64,000 nucleotides of DNA, from the NCBI GenBank assembly GCA_030149325.1, contig JASBRS010000045.1:1-64000 (forward strand), read 5' to 3'. The position numbers were made by a program, and so were the translations under genes. Origin of the DNA: Deinococci bacterium. GTDB taxonomy: Bacteria > Deinococcota > Deinococci > Deinococcales > Trueperaceae. Shown one piece after another: positions 25,794 through 34,571 of the stretch; the stretch's first letter is position 1; each line of letters starts with the position of its first letter. The notes under the pieces were generated by a model. That model was given only the letters and a program-made list of their open reading frames with translations, searched no databases and was not told where the DNA came from.

Positions 25794-28709
25794 TTGCGAC
25801 AGATCGTCGCCATCGCCAAGAAGGAGCTCTCCAGCGCCTTCGGCTCGCCGCTGGCGCTCATCTTCATGGGCACCTTCCTGCTGGTCACCTTCTTCGTGTT
25901 CTTCTGGGTGGCCACCTTCTTCGCACGCGGCATCGCCGACGTGCGCCCGCTGTTCACCTGGATGCCGCTGCTGCTGGTGTTCCTGGTGGCGGCCCTGACC
26001 ATGCGCCAGTGGAGCGAGGAGCAGCGCTCGGGCACGCTGGAGATGCTGCTCACGTTGCCCGTCGACACCTGGCGGCTGGTGCTGGGCAAGTTCCTGGCCG
26101 TGATGACGCTGGTGGTGGTGGCGCTCGCCCTCACCGTGAGCCTGCCGATCACCGTGTCGTTCCTCGGCAACCTCGACTGGGGACCGGTCATCGGCGGCTA
26201 CGTCGCCGCCGTGCTGATGGCGGCCGCCTACGCCGCCATCGGCCTGTTCGTGTCGTCGCGCAGCGACAACCAGATCGTGTCGCTGATCGTCACCCTGCTG
26301 GTGGGCGGCATCTTCTACCTGATCGGCACCAACGCCGTGCTTGACTTCGCGCCGCCGAGCGTGGCCGCCGTCTTCAACGAGCTCTCCACCACCACGCACT
26401 TCCAGTCGATCGAGCGCGGCGTGCTCGACCTGCGCGACCTGGTGTTCTACCTGTCGCTGGCAGGGCTGTTCCTGACCCTCAACGTGCTGTCGCTCGACGC
26501 CAAGCGCTGGAGCCGCACCCGCCTGACGCGCCCCTACCGCAACGCCCGGCTGCTCGGCGTGTCGCTGATCGCGGTGAACCTGCTGCTCCTGAACGGCTGG
26601 CTGCTGCCGCTCACCGGCCTGCGCCTCGACATGACGCAGAACCACGAGTACAGCCTGTCGTCGACCACCCGTGACCTGCTCGGCTCGCTGCAGCAACCGC
26701 TGCTCATCCGCGCCTACCTGAGCCAGAACACCCACCCGCTGCTCAAGCCGCTGATCCCGCAGATCTCCGACATGCTGCACGAGTACCAGGTGGCGTCGCA
26801 CGGGCGCGTCAAGGCCGAGGTCGTCGACCCCGCCACCAGCGCCGCCATCGAGAAGACGGCCAGCCAGGTCTACGGCATCCAGCCGCACCCCTTCCAGGTC
26901 GCCAACCGCTACCAGGCCTCGGTGGTCAACGCCTACTTCGCCATCCTGGTGCGCTACGGCGACCAGACCCAGGTGCTCAAGCTCAACGACCTGATCAACG
27001 TCACCTCCAACCCCAGCACCGGCCAGCCCGACGTCCAGCTCAACGACCTCGAGTACAACCTGACGCGGGCCATCAAGAAGGCGGTCGCCGGCTTCAGCAG
27101 CCTCGACACGGTGCTCTCGTCGCTCAAGCAGCCGGCGCAGCTCACCCTGCTGGCCACGCCCAAGTCGCTGCCCAGCGACCTGTCGAACGCGCCGGACATC
27201 GTCAAGCAGGTGGCCGACACCCTCGCCAAGGGGGCGCCGGGCAAGCTCACCTTCCGGCAGGTCGACCCGCGCTCGCCCAACGCCGCCTACACGCCCAGTC
27301 AGCTCCAGCAGCAGTACGGCATCCAGCCGATCCCGGCGGGGCTCCTGGGCTCGAGCAGCTACTACCTGCACATGCTCCTGACCGTGGACGGTAAGACCCA
27401 GGTGGTGGTCCCCAGCGGCAGCTTCAACCAGACCAGCGTCAAGGACGCCGTCACCGCCGCACTGGAGCGCTCCACCTCCGGCTTCGTCAAGGTGGTGGGG
27501 CTGTGGACGCCGCCGCAGACGCCGACGCGCAACGCCCTGGGGCTGCAGCAGCCCAACGTCTACACCACCCAGCTCATCCACCAGCAACTGCAGAAGGACT
27601 ACAAGGTGGAGCCCGTCACCCTCAGCGACGGCACCGTTCCCAACGACGTCGACACCCTGCTGGTGCTGTCGCCCCAGGGGATGACCGACAAGCAGCGCTT
27701 CGCCATCGACCAGTTCCTGATGCGAGGCGGCTCCGTGATCGTGGCGGGCGGCAACTACGCCGTCACCACCGAACCCTACTCGGGCAGCCTGGCGCTGAAG
27801 AAGGTGTCGGGGACGCTGGCCGACATGCTCAAGAGCTACGGCGTGACGGTGGGCGACTCGCTGGTGCTCGACAGCCAGAACACGCAGTTCCCGGTGGTGG
27901 TGCCGACCAGCGTCAACGGGGTGGCGGTGCAGGAGGTCAAGGCCGTCGACTACCCGTTCTTCGTGGACGTGCGCCCCAACGACATGGACCGCAGCTCCCC
28001 CATCACCAGCGGCCTGCCGGCGGTGACGGTGCCGTGGGCGTCGCCGCTGAGCGTCGAGAAGGGCTCGTCGAAGGCGCGCAGCGTCGACGTGCTGCTCTCC
28101 TCCAGCCCGCAGTCGTGGACGTCGACCGACACCAACATCGTGCCCGATTTCCAGACCTACCCCAAGCACGGCTTCCCGGTCGGCAAGAAGCTCCAGAGCT
28201 ACCCGCTGGCCGTCGCCATCCGCGGCAGCTTCACCAGCTACTTCAAGGGCAAGAAGGACCCGCTGCAGGCGGCGGGCTCGGGCGGAGGCTCGAGCTCCGG
28301 CAGCAAGCCCGCCGCGGCCCAGCTCGTGGTGCTGCCGTCGTCGCCCGACAACGCCCGCCTGGTCGTGATCGGCAGCGGTGAGGTGGCCAACGACACCGTC
28401 CTCAACATCGCCTCGCGGCTCGACCCCAACCTCCCGGCGGAGGACCTGCAGCTCCTGCAGAGCGCCGTCGACTGGTCGACCGAGGACGCCAGCCTCCTCA
28501 AGATCCGCGCTTCGGGTGCCACCACCCGCGTGCTGGCGCACCTCTCGCAGAGCCAGGAGACCGGCTGGGAGGTCGGCAACTACGCCTTCGCCCTGGTGGC
28601 GCTGGCCCTCATCGCCGGCATCTGGCAGTGGCGCAAGCGCCGGCGCTCGCCGATGGTGGCGGGCGTGGCGACGACGACGGGCAAGCGCCCCGTGGGAGGT
28701 GCGTCGTGA
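25794..28709 (+). CDS. fused ABC-2 permease (GldF-like) and GldG-like auxiliary protein
   Basis: A 971-residue membrane protein. Residues about 1-240 are an ABC-2 permease with six helices (KKELSSAFGSPLALIF at the start). Residues about 250-930 form the GldG/ABC_transp_aux periplasmic domain: LDMTQNHEYSLSSTTRDLL (core LDMTQNHEYSLS, about 280), VDPRSPNAAY and LLVLSPQGMTDKQRFAIDQF. The last helix is at about 920-942, followed by a basic tail. In Flavobacterium GldF and GldG are separate gliding proteins; fused versions occur in non-gliding bacteria with unknown substrate. TTG start with GGGAGGT 7 bases upstream. Overlaps the next gene by 4 bases. Confidence 0.9.
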   Translation: MRQIVAIAKKELSSAFGSPLALIFMGTFLLVTFFVFFWVATFFARGIADVRPLFTWMPLLLVFLVAALTMRQWSEEQRSGTLEMLLTLPVDTWRLVLGKFLAVMTLVVVALALTVSLPITVSFLGNLDWGPVIGGYVAAVLMAAAYAAIGLFVSSRSDNQIVSLIVTLLVGGIFYLIGTNAVLDFAPPSVAAVFNELSTTTHFQSIERGVLDLRDLVFYLSLAGLFLTLNVLSLDAKRWSRTRLTRPYRNARLLGVSLIAVNLLLLNGWLLPLTGLRLDMTQNHEYSLSSTTRDLLGSLQQPLLIRAYLSQNTHPLLKPLIPQISDMLHEYQVASHGRVKAEVVDPATSAAIEKTASQVYGIQPHPFQVANRYQASVVNAYFAILVRYGDQTQVLKLNDLINVTSNPSTGQPDVQLNDLEYNLTRAIKKAVAGFSSLDTVLSSLKQPAQLTLLATPKSLPSDLSNAPDIVKQVADTLAKGAPGKLTFRQVDPRSPNAAYTPSQLQQQYGIQPIPAGLLGSSSYYLHMLLTVDGKTQVVVPSGSFNQTSVKDAVTAALERSTSGFVKVVGLWTPPQTPTRNALGLQQPNVYTTQLIHQQLQKDYKVEPVTLSDGTVPNDVDTLLVLSPQGMTDKQRFAIDQFLMRGGSVIVAGGNYAVTTEPYSGSLALKKVSGTLADMLKSYGVTVGDSLVLDSQNTQFPVVVPTSVNGVAVQEVKAVDYPFFVDVRPNDMDRSSPITSGLPAVTVPWASPLSVEKGSSKARSVDVLLSSSPQSWTSTDTNIVPDFQTYPKHGFPVGKKLQSYPLAVAIRGSFTSYFKGKKDPLQAAGSGGGSSSGSKPAAAQLVVLPSSPDNARLVVIGSGEVANDTVLNIASRLDPNLPAEDLQLLQSAVDWSTEDASLLKIRASGATTRVLAHLSQSQETGWEVGNYAFALVALALIAGIWQWRKRRRSPMVAGVATTTGKRPVGGAS

Positions 28710-29953
28710 GCACCGCATCGCGGATCGACCCTCGCCGCGGCGCCGACATCGGCGCGCGCCGCCGCAACCTGCGCCTGGCCATCCTGGCGGTGATCCAGGC
28801 GGCCATCCTGGCTTTCGTGCTGCTCACCGTGGTGCGTCCGCCGGCGCCCAGCTCCGGCCCGCTGCTCGGCAAGGGCGTCACCGTCGCCGATATCCAGTCG
28901 TTCACGGTGACCGGCCACGACGGCACCAAGATCGCGGTCAAGCGCGACGGTGTGACGTGGGTGCTGCCCGACCAGGGCGGCTTCCCCGCCCAGACCTCGC
29001 GCGTCGAGGGCTTCCTCAAGGAGCTCACGGGGCTGCAGAAGCAGGGCCTGGTGGCGACCACCAAGGACGCCTACAAGCGCCTGCAGGTGTCGCCCACCGA
29101 CTACCAGCGCAGGATCGTGCTGGACCTCAAGGGCGGCAGGTCGGAGACGCTCTACATCGGCTCCGAGCCGGCCTACGGCAGCACCAACGTGCGCATGGAC
29201 AAGCAGGCGGGCGTCTACGTCAGCCACAACCTGCACGCCAGCGACGCCCGCACCGACGCCGCCGGCTACGTCGACACCAACTTCGTCAAGCTCGACACCG
29301 CGCACGTCACGCGGGTCGAGGTCAAGAACGCCAACGGCGACTTGGTGTTCACCAGGTCGGGCGGCGCCTGGTCGATGCAGGGTGTGCCGGCGGGCCGGAA
29401 GCTCGACCCGCAGGTCGTGACCGGCATGGTCAGCAGCCTCACCGACGTGCAGCTCGACGAGCCGCTGGGCAAGAAGGTGGAGCCGAGCTACGGCTTCGAC
29501 AAGCCGCTGGCGGTGGTCACGCTGACGACGGTGACGCCGGCCGCGAAGGCGTCGGGCGGGAGCGCATCGGGTAGCGGCGCGTCCGGTAGCGGCGCGACGA
29601 GCGCCAGCACGTCCGGCAGCGGAACGTCCGGCAGCACGGCGGCCGGCTCGGGCTCGAACGGCACGGCCGGCGCCTCGACCCCGGCGGCCTCCGCCGCCGC
29701 ACCGGCCGCCGCACCCACCGTGACGACCACCACCATCAAGGTGGGCGCCAAGGACAAGGACGGCTTCTACCCGATCCAGGCGTCGAGCTCGCCCTACATC
29801 GTGCGGGTCTCGGGCTCGAGCCTCGGCGACGTGGTGAGCCGCAAGCTGGCGGACTTCCTGGTGAAGCCGGCGTCGCCGGGCGCGTCCGGCGCGGGCGCCC
29901 CGAGCGCGACCCCGGGCAGCAGCCTGGGAGGCCTGGGCACCGGCAAGCCCTAG
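28706..29953 (+). CDS. DUF4340 protein, third member of the Gld-like ABC operon
   Basis: A 415-residue protein with a basic N-terminus, one membrane helix (about 24-45) and an outer DUF4340 region (about 55-270 and again 345-395: FTVTGHDGTKIAVKRDG, FVKLDTAHVTRVEV). A 60-residue Ser/Gly/Ala-rich low-complexity stretch (about 283-340) interrupts the domain, and a similar tail ends the protein. DUF4340 proteins commonly follow GldG in such operons. GTG start at a GTGA overlap, with GGGAGGT 6 bases upstream. Confidence 0.88.
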   Translation: MSTASRIDPRRGADIGARRRNLRLAILAVIQAAILAFVLLTVVRPPAPSSGPLLGKGVTVADIQSFTVTGHDGTKIAVKRDGVTWVLPDQGGFPAQTSRVEGFLKELTGLQKQGLVATTKDAYKRLQVSPTDYQRRIVLDLKGGRSETLYIGSEPAYGSTNVRMDKQAGVYVSHNLHASDARTDAAGYVDTNFVKLDTAHVTRVEVKNANGDLVFTRSGGAWSMQGVPAGRKLDPQVVTGMVSSLTDVQLDEPLGKKVEPSYGFDKPLAVVTLTTVTPAAKASGGSASGSGASGSGATSASTSGSGTSGSTAAGSGSNGTAGASTPAASAAAPAAAPTVTTTTIKVGAKDKDGFYPIQASSSPYIVRVSGSSLGDVVSRKLADFLVKPASPGASGAGAPSATPGSSLGGLGTGKP

Positions 29954-29976
29954 CCCACCCCCGATCCACAGGCGCG

Positions 29977-30002
29977 CGGGCGCCGGCTCCGGCCGGCGCC
30001 CG
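29977..30002. terminator. terminator after the Gld-like operon
   Basis: Perfect 10-base arms CGGGCGCCGG and complement with loop ctccgg lie 24 bases after the DUF4340 stop, facing the convergent UgpE-like gene. Confidence 0.65.
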
Positions 30003-30056
30003 TCGTCGTTCCGAGCCTTCGGGGCGTATCGGGGCCGTTCGCCGGACCCCTGCGAC

Positions 30057-30094
30057 GCGATGTCAAGTCCGACTTGACATCGCATTCCAGGGCC
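30057..30094. repeat. dispersed inverted-repeat element, copy 1
   Basis: Perfect 12-base arms (GCGATGTCAAGT and complement) around ccg, followed by ATTCCAGGGCC. A 34-base core (30061-30094) matches 38786-38819 at 31 of 34 positions by eye. Both copies lie between convergent genes. Confidence 0.7.
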
Positions 30095-30134
30095 ATCGCG
30101 GCCCCCTACGGCAACTCCCGGGCCCCGCGGCCGC

Positions 30135-31046
30135 CTACTTCTCCGAGGACAGCGCGAAGCCGCGCATGAACTGCTCCTGGAGCAGCATGAACACGATCAA
30201 CGGCGGGATCAGCGCCACGATGGCGCCCGCCATCACCAGCCCCCAGTCGGTGTCCTGCCCCTGACTGATGATCAGGTTCAGCCCGACCTGCACCACCTGC
30301 CGGTCGGTGCGCCGGATGATCACCAGCGGCCACAGGTACTGGTTCCAGACGTAGACGAACTGGATGACCGCCAGCGCGCCGATAGTGTTGGTGCTCATCG
30401 GCACCAGGATGCTCATCAGGAAGCGCAGCGGGCCGGCGCCGTCGATCTTGGCGGCGTCGGCGAGGGACAGCGGGATCGACATGAAGTGCTGCCGGAACAG
30501 GAACACCCCGGTGGCCGACGCCAGGAAGGGCACGATGATGGCCCAGTAGGAGTTCGACCAGTTGAAGCCGTAGGGGGTGGGCGCCAGCGGGTGGGCGATC
30601 CAGGAGAACAGCGCCTGCCAGGTGGGCGGCGCCTGCTTCGACACCAGGTCGAACAGGCCCACGATCAGCACCTGCGTCGGCATCATCAGGGTCAGCAGGA
30701 TGAAGCCGAAGACCACCGGCTTGAAGGGGATGCGGAAGTAGACCAGCGCCATGCCGGCCATCAGCGAGAACAGCGTCTTCCCGAAGGTCACGGCGAAGGC
30801 GATGATGAACGAGTTGCGCATGTAGATGCCCAGGTCGGCCTGGACCCAGGCGTTCGACACGTTGTGCCACAGCTGGGCCCCGGGGATGAGGCTGGCGGAG
30901 ATGACCTGGGTGGTGGGCTGCGTCGCCTTGATCAGCGCGAAGAGGATGGGCCCGGTCACCACCAGGCAGCTCACGATGAGCAGCAGGTGGATCAGCCAGC
31001 GCGTCTTGGGGCGGCGCTGCCGGGCGCTCGCGGTGCGTGTCGCCAT
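30135..31046 (-). CDS. ABC importer permease, UgpE/MalG type
   Basis: A 303-residue CUT1 permease with six helices. The EAA loop is visible as SLADAAKIDGAGPLRF (about 194). It ends the operon binding protein-permease-permease and begins one base after the preceding permease stop. The binding protein resembles UgpB, so this is probably UgpE. No ATPase (UgpC) is next to it. Confidence 0.92.
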   Translation of the reverse strand: MATRTASARQRRPKTRWLIHLLLIVSCLVVTGPILFALIKATQPTTQVISASLIPGAQLWHNVSNAWVQADLGIYMRNSFIIAFAVTFGKTLFSLMAGMALVYFRIPFKPVVFGFILLTLMMPTQVLIVGLFDLVSKQAPPTWQALFSWIAHPLAPTPYGFNWSNSYWAIIVPFLASATGVFLFRQHFMSIPLSLADAAKIDGAGPLRFLMSILVPMSTNTIGALAVIQFVYVWNQYLWPLVIIRRTDRQVVQVGLNLIISQGQDTDWGLVMAGAIVALIPPLIVFMLLQEQFMRGFALSSEK

Positions 31047-31047
31047 C

Positions 31048-31989
31048 TCAGGACCCCCCGCCGTAGTGGACGTTGCGGCCGCCGTAGCGGAACTGCAGGA
31101 CGGTGATGCCGGCCACCAGGAAGAGCAGGACCACCCCCTGCGCGCCGGCGAAGCCGAGGCTGCCGGTGCCGCCGAAGCCGTCCTGGTACATGCGGTAGAT
31201 CATGGTGGTGGTCAGCCCGGCGTTGTCGAGGTGGAGCGCCGACGGGCCCACCGGGCCCCCCTTGGTCAGGATGTCGATGAGGCCGAACACCTCGAAGAAG
31301 GCGTAGGCGACGTTGGTGAACACCAGGAAGAAGGTCATCGGCGAGAGCAGCGGCAGCGTCACCGAGCGGAAGCGCTGCCAGGCGTTGGCACCGTCGATGG
31401 CGGCCGCCTCGTTGAGCTCGCCGGGGATGTTCTGCAAGGCGGCCAGGTAGAACACGATGTTGTAGCCGAGCTCCTTCCAGATCGCCGCGCCCACCACCAG
31501 GCTGAACGCCAGGATGGGGTTGTCGAGCCAGCGCGGCGCGATGCCCAGGGTCATCCTCAGGAAGTGGTTGACGGCGCCGACCTGGGGGTTGAACAGGAAC
31601 GAGAAGATGGTGCCGGCGATGGCCGGCGACAGCGCGAACGGCCAGATCAGCAGCAGGCGATAGAAGCGCGCGCCCGTCACCTTCTGGTTGGCCAGCATCG
31701 CGAAGGCCATGCTGATGGCCAGGCCGAGGATCACCACGGCGGCGCTGAAGACGATGCTCTGCAGCACCACCTGGCGGTACATCGGCGCCAGCAGACCGGT
31801 GAAGAGCTCCCGGAAGTTGTCGAGCCCGATGAACTTGCGCGTCCCCAGGATGAGGTTGCTGCGGTACATGCTGAGGACGAACGACTGGGCGGCCGGGTAG
31901 TACAGGAAGATCACGAGGATGACGAGCGTCGGCACCAACAGCAACCACGCCGTCGTCCTGCTCCGAAATACGGGTGTTCCTTCGCGCAT
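31048..31989 (-). CDS. ABC importer permease, UgpA/MalF type
   Basis: A 313-residue CUT1 permease with six helices and an EAA loop (LNEAAAIDGANAWQRF, about 195). It follows the binding-protein gene after a hairpin and is tightly spaced to the UgpE-like gene. The start lacks a clear ribosome site, and the in-frame first residues MREGTP could be a slight over-extension. Confidence 0.92.
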   Translation of the reverse strand: MREGTPVFRSRTTAWLLLVPTLVILVIFLYYPAAQSFVLSMYRSNLILGTRKFIGLDNFRELFTGLLAPMYRQVVLQSIVFSAAVVILGLAISMAFAMLANQKVTGARFYRLLLIWPFALSPAIAGTIFSFLFNPQVGAVNHFLRMTLGIAPRWLDNPILAFSLVVGAAIWKELGYNIVFYLAALQNIPGELNEAAAIDGANAWQRFRSVTLPLLSPMTFFLVFTNVAYAFFEVFGLIDILTKGGPVGPSALHLDNAGLTTTMIYRMYQDGFGGTGSLGFAGAQGVVLLFLVAGITVLQFRYGGRNVHYGGGS

Positions 31990-32059
31990 GCTCAGGCTCC
32001 TGCGGCCTCGCTCCCCCTGGAACGTGCTAGGCCCGCGACTTCAAATATCCCATGGGAGG

Positions 32060-32089
32060 GCCGGCGGCGGGAAGGATCCCGCCGCCGGC
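32060..32089 (-). terminator. intergenic hairpin after the UgpB-like gene (attenuator-like)
   Basis: Perfect 13-base arms GCCGGCGGCGGGA and complement with the 4-base loop agga lie 13 bases after the binding-protein stop and before the permease genes. Confidence 0.7.
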
Positions 32090-32102
32090 GTAGGCACGAT
32101 GC

Positions 32103-33398
32103 CTAGAAGTTGCTGTTGTACTGCTGCAGCGCCTGGTTGGCGAGCTGCTCGGCCTGGTTCATGGCCGAATCCACCGAGGCGCCGTTCAGGACCTTCTGGA
32201 TGGCCTCCTCGATGATCGTCCGGATCTGCGGGTACGGGCCCATGAGGGCGCCGGCCGTAGCCGTGGACGACTTGGTCTGCAGGAGCTGGTTGAAAGCGAC
32301 CGCGTAGTTGGGGTTGTCGCGGAACCAGCCGGCCTGGTCGAGCTTGTTGATCGAGCTGATGCGGACCGGGAAGTAGCCGGTCAGCTTGTGCCAGCTGATC
32401 ATGTTGTCGGTGTTGGTCATGTACTCGATGAAGCTGCGGGCCGCCTGCTGCACGTCCGCCGGCACGCCCTTCATGATCCAGACCGAGGCCCCGCCGATGA
32501 CGACGCCCGCGCGGTCGGCACCGTCGGCGATCGGCAGTTCCGCCGTGGTGGCGATCCAGCCGCCGTCCTTGCCGGCCTTGGTGATGGTGTTCACCTCGGA
32601 GGTCGAGTCGATGTGGAACATCGACTGGCCCTGCAGGAAGATGGCTTCGCTGCCGTTCCAGTCCTCGAGCTTGCCGGTGTAGGTGTAGTAGCCCTTGTCG
32701 TTGAGCTCCTTAATCCAGTTGACGATGTTCAGCGCGGGCTGGCTCGTCAGCAGGACCTGGGTGGCGCGGCCGTCGCGGCCGTTGCCGTTGTTCGCCATCG
32801 GGGCGTTCTGCTCGGCCATCCACTGCTCGAAGAACCAGCTGTGCAGCGCGAAGGTGATGCAGCTGTCGGTGGTGTCGCCGGCGGCGCGCAGGGCGTCACA
32901 GGCCTTGATGATGCCGCTGTAGGTCTTGGGCGGGTTCTTGGGATCGAGCCCGGCCTTCGTCATCAGCGCGTTGTTGACGTACATCACCGCGTTGGACGAG
33001 TTGAAGGGGATCGAGTTCACGGTGCCGTCGATGGTGTAGTAGTCGAGCACCGGCTTGATGTAGTCGCTGGTGTCGAAGGCGCCGGGGATGCTGCCGACGG
33101 GGACGAACAGGCCGGAGTCCTTGGCCTGCTGGCTGCCGACCTCGAAGATCTGCACCAACGCGGGGGGATTGCCCTGACGGGCGGCCAGGATCGCCGAGTT
33201 GAGGGTATCGCGGTACGACGACTTGGGCGTCACCACGACCTCGTAGTTCGGGTTCTGCTTGTTCCACTCGTTGGCGCGGTCCTGGATCCACTGCTGCCGC
33301 GGGCCGCTGAACGCCTCGAAGAAGTCGATCTTCGTCTGGGCGTAGGCGGTCCCCACGAGCAGGGCGAGCAACGAGATGACGATGGTCAAACGCTTCAT
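32103..33398 (-). CDS. ABC importer solute-binding protein, UgpB-like
   Basis: A 431-residue exported protein. The signal peptide (about 1-20) ends AYAQ, no lipobox. PALVQIFEVGSQQAKDSG (about 82; PALVQIFEVG diagnostic) and MYVNNALMTKAGLDP match UgpB, the glycerol-3-phosphate or glycerophosphodiester binder; length also fits (438 in E. coli). AAAGGGGATCGT precedes the ATG. A related sugar ligand is possible, since the family is broad. Confidence 0.88.
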   Translation of the reverse strand: MKRLTIVISLLALLVGTAYAQTKIDFFEAFSGPRQQWIQDRANEWNKQNPNYEVVVTPKSSYRDTLNSAILAARQGNPPALVQIFEVGSQQAKDSGLFVPVGSIPGAFDTSDYIKPVLDYYTIDGTVNSIPFNSSNAVMYVNNALMTKAGLDPKNPPKTYSGIIKACDALRAAGDTTDSCITFALHSWFFEQWMAEQNAPMANNGNGRDGRATQVLLTSQPALNIVNWIKELNDKGYYTYTGKLEDWNGSEAIFLQGQSMFHIDSTSEVNTITKAGKDGGWIATTAELPIADGADRAGVVIGGASVWIMKGVPADVQQAARSFIEYMTNTDNMISWHKLTGYFPVRISSINKLDQAGWFRDNPNYAVAFNQLLQTKSSTATAGALMGPYPQIRTIIEEAIQKVLNGASVDSAMNQAEQLANQALQQYNSNF

Positions 33399-33739
33399 AC
33401 GATCCCCTTTCCCTTCTTGGAGCCGGCGCCCACCGTAGCAGCCATCCGTCATGGGAACGTCTGACGAACGCGCGGGACCGCGGGACCGGTCCATCTTCCT
33501 CGGCAGCGCGTCCCCCGGCGAGCCACGAGGTACGACCACGCACCGCATCGGAGACCCGCCGGGGCCCTCGGGCCCGGACCGACGGAGGCGCCATGCGCCT
33601 TCCGATACCGCGTATGGGTCGCTTGTCCAGGAGTCGAGTCTACCGCGCCGCGCCGGGAGCGTCCACGGCGACGTCATGGCGCCGGGGTACACGGTGTGCC
33701 TTCGGCCGAGGGCTGCCGGCGAGCCAGGCCGGCACGGCG
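33399..33739. other. intergenic region upstream of the UgpB-like gene
   Basis: 341 bases with no supported gene. The importer operon needs a promoter here. On the minus strand TGGACA, 16 bases and TATCGG (around 33610-33640), and a TACGGT near 33436, are weak candidates. Nothing else seen. Confidence 0.35.
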
Positions 33740-34360
33740 CTAGCCGGGGAGCTCGAGCCCCAACGCCGCCAGCGCCACGCGGGTGCCGTCGAGGTCGCGG
33801 TGCACCACGCCGCGGATGCCCAGCGCCCCCGCCACCTCCACGAACATCGGCCGGTCGTCGAGGTAGACGACCTCCTCGGGCGCCACCTGCGCCAGGTCGA
33901 GGGCGATCCGGAAGATGTCGTGGTCGGGCTTGCGCACGTGCACGAAGCCGGAGCACACGAAGGCGTCGATGTGCTCCTGCAGCCCGAAGGCGCGGGCGCG
34001 GTGCTCGCTGAGCTCGCGCCCCTCGTTGCTCACCGCCACCACCAGCAGCCCGTAGCGCCGCTTCAGCTCGCGCTGGAACGCGATCATGTCGGGGTAGGGG
34101 CGCGACTGCGCGCGCATGAAGGCGCGGAAGTCGTCGGGCGTGAAGTCGCGCGGCCGGTGGAACACCACGCGCCGCAGGTACTCGTCCAGCGATAGCTTGC
34201 CGGCCTCGTAGGTGTCGAAGGTGAGGTGGTGGCGCTCGTCGAGGTCCTCGGGGTCGAGGTCGAAGGTCTCGGCCGCGCGGGCGCGCGCCCGCCGGTCCCA
34301 GCCGTTGGTCAGCAGCACACCGCCGATGTCGGTGAAGAGCGCTCGCACTCCGTCGCGCAC
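33740..34360 (-). CDS. HAD-superfamily hydrolase
   Basis: A 206-residue phosphatase-like protein. Motif I is FTDIGGVLLTN (nucleophile at 11), where the usual second aspartate is glycine, as in YihX-like and some reductive or phosphatase HADs. Motif II is VAVSNEG (about 111), motif III the lysine in VRKPDHD (about 143), motif IV VYLDDRP (about 167). A helical C1-type cap lies between I and II. Substrate unknown; sugar phosphate or nucleotide is typical. GTG start with GGGGAGG upstream. Confidence 0.88.
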   Translation of the reverse strand: MRDGVRALFTDIGGVLLTNGWDRRARARAAETFDLDPEDLDERHHLTFDTYEAGKLSLDEYLRRVVFHRPRDFTPDDFRAFMRAQSRPYPDMIAFQRELKRRYGLLVVAVSNEGRELSEHRARAFGLQEHIDAFVCSGFVHVRKPDHDIFRIALDLAQVAPEEVVYLDDRPMFVEVAGALGIRGVVHRDLDGTRVALAALGLELPG

Positions 34361-34571
34361 GTTGGGCCTCCCCTCGCCGCCGCGGGGCCGTCGGGACCGA
34401 CGGCTCGGGTCGGCGACGCTGCAGGCTAGCGCGCTTCCGCGGCCGCGACGTTAGTCTGGCGTGAGAGGGCCGAGCGCGGCGCCGGCATCCGTCCCGCAGG
34501 ACACGGGCGCCCCGGCCCCTCGGCAGCTAGGCTCGAGCCAACGATTGACCCTCCCGGAAGGAGGCGCATCG

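Noticed and set aside
23346-28718. 1790-residue open frame on the minus strand
   Set aside because: It runs antisense to the Gld-like operon and out of frame with the sensor gene. Its composition (Arg/Gln/Asp/His/Val mixtures without domains) is that of a GC-rich shadow frame.
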